Notes under the pieces: generated by a model
Seen by the model: the letters and a program-made list of their open reading frames with translations, nothing else
Databases searched by the model: none
Told to the model about the DNA's origin: nothing
In this document: positions 56,318 to 64,000 of the stretch, piece after piece
Position numbering within the stretch: the stretch's first letter is position 1
Layout: the number at the start of each line of letters is the position of its first letter
Made by a program: the position numbers and the translations under genes
DNA from: Oceanobacter sp.
GTDB lineage: Bacteria; Pseudomonadota; Gammaproteobacteria; Pseudomonadales; Oceanobacteraceae
Assembly: GCA_002733645.1 (NCBI GenBank)
Contig: NVWL01000015.1
Span: 20,930-84,929, forward strand
Length of the DNA stretch: 64,000 nt
Reading direction: 5' to 3'

Positions 56318-59300
56318 CGGTTTATCCCCGGCTTCACGGGGAACGCTCATCTTCAGGCAGTCCCAACGCCTCAATCTGCGGTTTACCCCCCGGCTTCGCG
56401 GGGAACGCATAACTAGCTGTTCTATCATCAATATAGTTCCCGGTTTATCCCCGGCTTCGCGGGGAACGCTTTTGATCCTATTAAGCGCCCGTTTGATACT
56501 GCGGTTTATCCCCGGCTTCGCGGGGAACGCACACACACCGGATTAGTTTGATCGGCGATGGCCGGTTTATCCCCGGCTTCGCGGGGAACGCCTTCGGGCT
56601 TCCCATGGCCATACATCACGGCCGGTTTATCCGCGGCTTCGCGGGGAACGCTTTTTAGACGTACTATCAAAGAGACCCATCTACGGTTTATCCCCGGCTT
56701 CGCGGGGAACGCTTGTAAATACCGAGGCGATTCGGGTTTTAACCGCGGTTTATCCCCGGCTTCGCGGGGAACGCAGATGGCTCGTAAATCAACCCCGTCA
56801 ATTGTGCGGTTTATCCCCGGCTTCGCGGGGAACGCAGGCCAGTATTCGTTGCGTCAGCGGTTTATCCCCGGCTTCGCGGGGAACGCGCCCTCATGGTCGG
56901 CGTGGGCATTATCATCAGCGGTTTATCCCCGGCTTCGCGGGGAACGCTAAAAGACGGGCGATGGTTCGACGTTACTAGGCGGTTTATCCCCGGCTTCGCG
57001 GGGAACGCGTATACAGTTCGCCTCATGGTTGCTTAATCCTGCGGTTTATCCCCGGCTTCGCGGGGAACACGCCTTCTTGGTATAGCTGCCTGAATGCCGT
57101 CACGGTTTATCCCCGGCTTCGCGGGGAACGCTCTGTGCTTTGAACGGTTAAAAACTGAAATTGCGGTTTATCCCCGGCTTCGCGGGGAACGCTCACGAGC
57201 AGTAATAGTCATGCGTCGCCAAACCGGTTTATCCCCGGCTTCGCGGGGAACGCCCCTCTGTCATCCATGGCACGGTGAACACCCTCGGTTTATCCCCGGC
57301 TTCGCGGGGAACGCGTCATGGTTTCCGGTTGCGTTTATGACTCGCACGGTTTATCCCCGGCTTCGCGGGGAACGCTGTTCGACCGTCTTTATAGTAGCGT
57401 AGTCGGCCGGTTTATCCCCGGCTTCGCGGGGAACGCACCTGCAGCGCAGCCTGAATGAGATCACCACACGGTTTATCCCCGGCTTCGCGGGGAACGCGAG
57501 GTCAGTTTGCACGATGCGCGGGAGGTGATCGGTTTATCCCCGGCTTCGCGGGGAACGCACTCGCACGGCATCGATCAGCAAAAATCCGATCGGTTTATCC
57601 CCGGCTTCGCGGGGAACGCCCATCTGGCACCTGTTGCGAGGCATAGGCGGGCGGTTTATCCCCGGCTTCGCGGGGAACGCTCTGCGTTCTTGATGTAGTA
57701 CACGGATCTGTACGGTTTATCCCCGGCTTCGCGGGGAACGCTCATCAAGTACGATGAGTTCAAATAGTTTTGACGGTTTATCCCCGGCTTCGCGGGGAAC
57801 GCCATGTTCGATCAAATCTTTAACATGCGCAGGACGGTTTATCCCCGGCTTCGCGGGGAACGCGGTCAAGGCATCGCCTTCTTGGTGCCGCTTCACGGTT
57901 TATCCCCGGCTTCGCGGGGAACGCTCCTCCCAACTGTGGCGATGATTTAGTTGATCCGGTTTATCCCCGGCTTCGCGGGGAACGCACCATCCCGGTCGTA
58001 AAAATTGGAAGACAAAACGGTTTATCCCCGGCTTCGCGGGGAACGCTTGTTTTGATACCCTTTACGCCTTCAATCTCGCGGTTTATCCCCGGCTTCGCGG
58101 GGAACGCTTAGTGCCGCTCAGCAAGCCAAACAAGTAGCACGGTTTATCCCCGGCTTCGCGGGGAACGCCTCCGGCGGAATGCCGAAGTGCTCTAGTGTTT
58201 CGGTTTATCCCCGGCTTCGCGGGGAACGCGGTTTCCCCCGCCGCTTAAGTCAGGCTACCCACGGTTTATCCCCGGCTTCGCGGGGAACGCCTCTGGCCTC
58301 TGGGTAGCTCTAGGCCGATTTTCGGTTTATCCCCGGCTTCGCGGGGAACGCAAAATCGGCGCACACCACACCGTTTTGCAACTCGGTTTATCCCCGGCTT
58401 CGCGGGGAACGCTATAAATAATATTAAAAGAATAAAGATACACACGGTTTATCCCCGGCTTCGCGGGGAACGCGTGAGCGGGCTGAGTGGTTGGTGTTTA
58501 GGTTGCGGTTTATCCCCGGCTTCGCGGGGAACGCTCGGCACGTCGCACGATTGGCCATGTGCCGGTCGGTTTATCCCCGGCTTCGCGGGGAACGCGGCCA
58601 AGGTACGTGTATGCCGTGCTCTGATAGCGGTTTATCCCCGGCTTCGCGGGGAACGCCCTGAAACGTTCGCGGCAATTGTCGCGGCTACCGGTTTATCCCC
58701 GGCTTCGCGGGGAACGCATCTACCACCTGTCCTTTATCACACCTTGTTACGGTTTATCCCCGGCTTCGCGGGGAACGCCTTTTAATGTTGCCTCTATGGT
58801 TATTGATTCTCGGTTTATCCCCGGCTTCGCGGGGAACGCAATACATCACGGCCCCCCAGGTTCTTTTAAGTCGGTTTATCCCCGGCTTCGCGGGGAACGC
58901 TGCTGGCGCTATCGTCAAATTAATGAATAGAACGGTTTATCCCCGGCTTCGCGGGGAACGCGACAACAGAGACAAGGATCAAAAGATCTAAGACGGTTTA
59001 TCCCCGGCTTCGCGGGGAACGCCTACATTGCGGATATTCGCCACGATCCATGAACGGTTTATCCCCGGCTTCGCGGGGAACGCTTAATTACATTGGTCAT
59101 TTCACCATCCCCTTCCGGTTTATCCCCGGCTTCGCGGGGAACGCCCGATAACTCGGCTTAGTTCAGGTACTAGCATCGGTTTATCCCCGGCTTCGCGGGG
59201 AACGCTCTATACCGTGCCTTCCTTGGCTGGTAGGACACGGTTTATCCCCGGCTTCGCGGGGAACGCTTTCTGCTCTAGTGATTTAGGTGATATGAAAACG

Positions 59301-59510
59301 GTTTATCCCCGGCTTCGCGGGGAACGCTAGCTTGTGATTCCCGCCGTAAAAGTGACTAGCGGTTTATCCCCGGCTTCGCGGGGAACGCCTTTTATTGGTT
59401 TCTGAGATTTTGCGCTGCTGCGGTTTATCCCCGGCTTCGCGGGGAACGCTTCAGCAACTAGGTTACTGTGCTCTCTATATGCGGTTTATCCCCGGCTTCG
59501 CGGGGAACGC
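56318..59510 (-). CRISPR. Type I-E CRISPR array, 53 repeats and 52 spacers
   Basis: The 29-base repeat reads GCGTTCCCCGCG...GATAAACCG on the minus strand, close to the E. coli type I-E repeat, with a GC-rich hairpin. I count 53 copies and 52 spacers, mostly 32 bases (period 61). Exceptions are spacers of 31 (56592-56622), 33 (56713-56745), 22 (56836-56857) and 33 bases (57009-57041). Variant repeats lie at the leader-distal end: 56318 (G to A), 56379 (30 bases, T to C plus one C), 56623 (C to G) and 57042 (G to A). From 57103 to 59510 repeats are uniform. The leader is at the right end, next to cas2. Confidence 0.98.
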
Positions 59511-59596
59511 TCTAAAGGTACATGATTGATTTCATTAAGAAAATATCCTAATAAAAAATGTACCAACTATTTTAAGTTGTTAAAGAACAAATGAAG
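59511..59596 (-). promoter_or_regulatory. CRISPR leader with IHF-like site
   Basis: An 86-base AT-rich stretch between cas2 and the first repeat. TACATGATTGATT at 59519-59531 matches the IHF consensus at all but one fixed position, 9-21 bases from the first repeat, close to where IHF binds in E. coli type I-E leaders. A TTGGT block (minus strand, 59562-59566) lies 52-56 bases from the repeat, as does the upstream recognition motif in E. coli. The array promoter must also be here. Confidence 0.75.
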
Positions 59597-60818
<1,222 letters not shown>

Positions 60819-60819
<1 letters not shown>

Positions 60820-61490
60820 TAAATTGGCCGTATCAGCATTAACCCACACCCCATTGCTTTTGCACGCCCAAAGCCTTTTTGATATTGAGAAAGAAATTTT
60901 TCAACATCTTTTATCGTCAGTATTCCATCAAAATCGACACTGGAAAAACTGATGTTATCGCCGCTTCTTTTTTTACTTTTATGTTGAGTATATCGCTCCA
61001 CACTGGGAGCTACATCTAACTGTATCCCCCAAGCATCCAGTCGTTTTTCATTGCATATCCAAGATTGTGCGGCTTGATCCATCGCTAATTGAATTGCTTC
61101 GCTATCATTAACACCGTTTTCCCGCGCTTGCTTCTTTGCGTGCATCAATACATCGTGACGTCGTTGCTTACCATCTTCTACCAAGCTGATGGTCGGATTG
61201 ACTCGAAGCTTAAATGACAGCCGTTGATCACTATGTAGATTCGGATTAAATGATTTACTCTGCATCCGAAACAGCTGATCTGAGTTGTCTGGTGCACTGG
61301 CAGACAGTACGTAGTATTCAACTTCACCTGAGCTGGATATCTCTTCTCGGAATAAAAAATCTCGCGATTCATTTTGTGAAAAAAGTCGCCAGATCAATTG
61401 ATGCGCACTGTAACTTCCATTTCCTGATGTTTTCAAAAACTCGGTACGCGCTTGAGGTGTGTGCTCCATCGTTACTTTAGATAAAAACAT
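60819..61490 (-). CDS. cas6e: crRNA-processing endoribonuclease Cas6e (CasE)
   Basis: A 223-residue Cas6e that cuts the pre-crRNA within each repeat and stays on the 3' hairpin of the crRNA. The first ferredoxin fold has MFLSKVTM and GSYSAHQLIWRLF, with the His used in catalysis. The glycine-rich loop at the end is KGFGRAKAMGCGLMLIRP. It overlaps the cas5e stop by one base. Part of the Cascade operon. Confidence 0.96.
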
Positions 61491-62224
61491 TACGCCTCCT
61501 CCATGACAGACAACTGATGCAATGTATATTGTTTAAACTGCCAGCGCTGACGATTAAGTGGGCTGTTCCAAGGGTGAATTGTGAGAATATTTTTATCTGT
61601 AAATTCATTCTTATCGCCCTCCCAAAAATACGTCACATGCTTACTTAGGCCTAACCACAATCGATCTTCTTTAGCAGAACGCGTTAATGAAGGAAACTCA
61701 CTATCTAGAGCTTCTTTCAGCGAGTTAACACTAACAACCATAGGTGCTAAGGGTATTGCCAACGGGCATGATTTTCTTCCTAAGCACAAGGTAAAGGTCG
61801 GTTTTAGCAATGCATCCTTTAACGATTCTAACGTCAAGCTGGCAGAAGATGTCAGACTAATTACAACGACCCATAAGGCATCGCAACGGTAATCCCGGCC
61901 TGATAGAACGGTATTTAATTTCTCTTCCGATAATTCGATTTTTCGGGTGCGATGGGTGATCTTCTTACTATGGCTAGGTACTTGAGCAGTTTGATAATCA
62001 CGAATAAGTGAGCCTGCACCAATCAACTTACTCGAAACAAGAATGCTCTCGGCAAGGTTGTTAAGTGCTTGTTCATCATCGCGCTTTATCCCTAATGCAG
62101 CGCCCAGCAAACCAAGAACCGCCGAGCGTGTTGGAGATAGACCTGTTGGTCTATCTCCTCCTACGGCAGCCTGTCCCCAACTTGCCATCGGACCATACAA
62201 ACGAAAGACTAGATATTCTTTCAT
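61490..62224 (-). CDS. cas5e: Cascade subunit Cas5e (CasD)
   Basis: A 244-residue Cas5e that binds the 5' handle of the crRNA. It has EYLVFRLYGPMASWGQAAVGGDRPTG at the N-terminus, then SPTRSAVLGLLGAALGI and RDYQTAQ, all typical. The ATG at 62224 is chosen: AAGGAG lies seven bases upstream and the product starts directly at the family N-terminus. An in-frame ATG at 62338 would give 38 extra residues resembling a signal peptide but is inside cas7e. Confidence 0.95.
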   Translation of the reverse strand: MKEYLVFRLYGPMASWGQAAVGGDRPTGLSPTRSAVLGLLGAALGIKRDDEQALNNLAESILVSSKLIGAGSLIRDYQTAQVPSHSKKITHRTRKIELSEEKLNTVLSGRDYRCDALWVVVISLTSSASLTLESLKDALLKPTFTLCLGRKSCPLAIPLAPMVVSVNSLKEALDSEFPSLTRSAKEDRLWLGLSKHVTYFWEGDKNEFTDKNILTIHPWNSPLNRQRWQFKQYTLHQLSVMEEA

Positions 62225-62237
62225 TTCGCTCTCCTTA

Positions 62238-63272
62238 TCATTCACTGACAAATTTAGATAACTCAGCAAATGAGCCTTCGCCTGCGACGACATTAATAGA
62301 GTAACGACTATCAGCACATGCGCCATACACTTTATCAAAATTATCTTTTTGCTTTTCTAACGCCGTAATAGCCACTTCTGCTTGATCATTACCATTCACT
62401 GGCTTTAAAAAAGCAACTGACAATGAGCGTGGCTGTTGTTCACCTTTTTCTGCCATCACATAGCTCGCATAAGCACGAGATGCATAACTGTTCTGTTTAC
62501 CTGTGGGCGCTACCTTTGTTGCGGCTTCAGTCAGCGCTTGAATAGACTTCGCAGCCAATGCTTCATCACCACCTAAATTGTCAACTAGCAGGGTTTTATT
62601 GATACAAATGTAGCTGTAATAAAGCGCAGCGGCGAAACCAGATTCCCCAATGTGGGCTGAGCCTGAATCTTTCTTGCCGTCGTTCAAATCATCAACTGCA
62701 GTAAAATAATCATCTTCTACCACAATACTGTGAACACTGATTGCATGTGCTACTTGGCAAGCAGCCTCAATGTTAAACTCGGGAGTGGATGCCAACATAC
62801 GTCCGAACATTGCAATATCAACAGCCGTTGCATCTGTGCGTAATAATTTCAATTCATCCGTTTCAGGTGCGCGATTTTCTTCGCCTAATTTATTAGCCAA
62901 TGCTATCGCAGCTTCTTTTTCAGTCGGGCTTATATGGGCTAACTGTTCAATTTCCACACTGTCTTTTTTAAGTTTGCCAAATTCTTTAGCAATGTCAGAT
63001 GCCCATGTTTTTGCATCCTTCTCTTTAATGCCTTTTTTCAACAATACTTGTTCAAGATCCAAACCCAAGCGCTTCGTACGAGTACCTATATGTCCCGACA
63101 TAGCGCTTTCAAATAAATCAGACACGCGCCAATGTCTTTTAAGGCTTTGAGAACTAACACGTAGTCGATCAAAACCTCCCATTTTTGCAGTTTTAGGGCG
63201 ACCTAAATCATCACGATTTAGGCTTGATGGTGGGTATGAGGTTAGAATGTGAAGTTGAATGTAATTGCTCAT
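62238..63272 (-). CDS. cas7e: Cascade backbone subunit Cas7e (CasC)
   Basis: A 344-residue Cas7e, present in six copies along the crRNA in Cascade. Its N-terminus NYIQLHILTSYPPSSLNRDDLGRPKTAKMGGFDRLRVSSQSLKR is diagnostic. Further blocks are ATAVDIAMFGRMLAS, AHIGESGFAAALYYSYICIN and ASYVMAEKGEQQPRSLSVAF. 27 bases separate it from cse2 and 13 from cas5e. Standard length and intact. Confidence 0.97.
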   Translation of the reverse strand: MSNYIQLHILTSYPPSSLNRDDLGRPKTAKMGGFDRLRVSSQSLKRHWRVSDLFESAMSGHIGTRTKRLGLDLEQVLLKKGIKEKDAKTWASDIAKEFGKLKKDSVEIEQLAHISPTEKEAAIALANKLGEENRAPETDELKLLRTDATAVDIAMFGRMLASTPEFNIEAACQVAHAISVHSIVVEDDYFTAVDDLNDGKKDSGSAHIGESGFAAALYYSYICINKTLLVDNLGGDEALAAKSIQALTEAATKVAPTGKQNSYASRAYASYVMAEKGEQQPRSLSVAFLKPVNGNDQAEVAITALEKQKDNFDKVYGACADSRYSINVVAGEGSFAELSKFVSE

Positions 63273-63299
63273 GATATTTTCCTTTTAATCCATTAAGAG

Positions 63300-63866
63300 T
63301 TATTTAGATTTTTGCGATGCAGCACGGTAATAGTCCATAGCCCAATTTACGGCTAAACGATTTTCGGGCTTGCGAGGATAGACATCGTCCTGTTCGCGAA
63401 ACCAAGTATCGACATCTTTCATCAAGGATTCAGGCGATACCTTGCCATCCAGCTGTTGAAGAACACGCCGTAGGCGGCGATAAAAATCTTCCGCTGTTTT
63501 AGCTGATTGCAACTGCGAAAAACGCAATTCGCTGACGATAGACTTATCGCTACCATCTTTTTTAGCACCAGCCGACTTTGCTATATTTTCAGATTTACCA
63601 TCTTTGACATAAACCAATACCCCAGCAATAAGAGCCCAGCATTCGATAACGCTTTTTTTATCGCTATTAATGACGTTTTCAGGTAAAGATAACCACAGAC
63701 TTCGAAAGCCTTCCGTTAGCATAATTCCATCCAGCGAATCACAACGTTTTATCGTTGCCTTATGAGCACTAGGTGCCGGGTATAAGCCTTTGGCCTTTAA
63801 CTGATCTATGGGCAGTGATATAGCCCGCCACCAATTCATCGCCGCTTTAATGCTTGCATCATCCAT
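63300..63866 (-). CDS. cse2: Cascade small subunit Cse2 (Cas11e, CasB)
   Basis: A 188-residue helical Cse2 that lines the Cascade belly and stabilises the R-loop. It shows MNWWRAISLPI, then ALIAGVLVYVK, SELRFSQLQSAKTAEDFYRRLRRVLQQL and VNWAMDYYRA, typical of the family. The ATG shares one base with the cse1 stop (TAATG). Confidence 0.95.
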   Translation of the reverse strand: MDDASIKAAMNWWRAISLPIDQLKAKGLYPAPSAHKATIKRCDSLDGIMLTEGFRSLWLSLPENVINSDKKSVIECWALIAGVLVYVKDGKSENIAKSAGAKKDGSDKSIVSELRFSQLQSAKTAEDFYRRLRRVLQQLDGKVSPESLMKDVDTWFREQDDVYPRKPENRLAVNWAMDYYRAASQKSK

Positions 63867-64000
63867 TAAACACTCTCCTTTTCAATTTTCTTTTCAGGAA
63901 TATCGTACTTAGTTTTAAAGCTCTTAATATCTTTGCCACCATACAACCAGCCAGTCAGTGCTCGTCGTGCTTCAATACGCTTGGCCATTGATCGATTATT
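63866..64000 (-). CDS. cse1: Cascade large subunit Cse1 (Cas8e, CasA), C-terminal end
   Basis: The last 44 residues of a minus-strand gene that runs past the window. They read MAKRIEARRALTGWLYGGKD and continue to a Lys/Glu-rich end. Position upstream of cse2 with a one-base overlap, as in all type I-E operons, identifies it as cse1. The rest of the gene and cas3 should follow beyond 64000. Confidence 0.9.
   Translation of the reverse strand, partial: NNRSMAKRIEARRALTGWLYGGKDIKSFKTKYDIPEKKIEKESV

Noticed and set aside
57071..57895. A second shared word (GCCTTCTTGGT) between the spacers at 57071 and 57864
   Set aside because: Eleven bases and no consistent overlap geometry; may be chance.
56229..58991. 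Open frames across the CRISPR array with repeated VYPRLRGER, GLSPASRGT and RFIPGFAGNA
   Set aside because: They are translations of the 29-base repeat in three frames; no coding signal is independent of the array.

Overview
The window is chromosomal DNA of a marine-type gammaproteobacterium. The core genes (sodB, yceF, a type II secretion block, purEK, the thrS-infC-rpmI-rplT-pheS-pheT-ihfA string, selD-selU) read as Gammaproteobacteria. The mix of fatty-acid degradation genes, an RND pump and repeat-rich intergenic DNA suggests Oceanospirillales (Thalassolituus/Oceanobacter-like). That assignment is inference from gene content, not a database match.

Layout. 1-8.6 kb is housekeeping: the sodB 3' end, yceF, gspN-gspC-gspD (minus strand), a GIY-YIG protein, a hemolysin III-type membrane protein, arfB, then a ~500-bp cassette bounded by perfect 30-bp inverted repeats, a YajG-like lipoprotein and yaaA. 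8.8-13.3 kb is a fatty-acid unit: two adjacent acyl-CoA dehydrogenases, the first without the usual catalytic Glu motif, and a long-chain acyl-CoA synthetase. 13.6-15.8 kb is purE-purK and a DUF2058 protein. 15.9-19.7 kb is an AT-rich accessory islet: a Phd/YefM-ParE module, a small membrane protein, a HEPN-like protein with an RNxxxH motif, and a REP-associated transposase (RAYT) flanked by tandem repeats. The right edge of the islet cuts an ABC exporter ATPase gene, of which only the C-terminal end remains before its two FtsX/MacB-type permeases. 22.2-29 kb carries a CBS protein, an RND efflux pair and a DEAD-box helicase. 29.1-30.7 kb holds two more toxin-antitoxin modules, one with a toxin reading frame that has no normal start codon. 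A 1412-residue hybrid sensor kinase and tRNA-Pro(GGG) follow.

35.4-42.8 kb is the translation operon on the minus strand, with infC starting on a rare ATC that shares one base with the thrS stop. 43-48.5 kb has an AraC regulator diverging from a fatty-acid hydroxylase/sterol desaturase, a secreted glycerophosphodiester phosphodiesterase, an EamA transporter and an MscS channel. 48.7-54 kb is a selenium block: selD, selU and a PhnD-type ABC transporter whose permease is a duplicated, fused protein. This looks like selenium uptake coupled to selenophosphate synthesis and tRNA 2-selenouridine formation.

55.4-64 kb is the immunity region: an orphan S24/LexA-like repressor, a two-repeat relic of a type I-F CRISPR array with one exact 32-bp spacer, then a 53-repeat type I-E array with leader and cas2-cas1-cas6e-cas5e-cas7e-cse2-(cse1) on the minus strand, running off the window. 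The I-F relic at the leader-distal end of the I-E array is the most unusual feature found.
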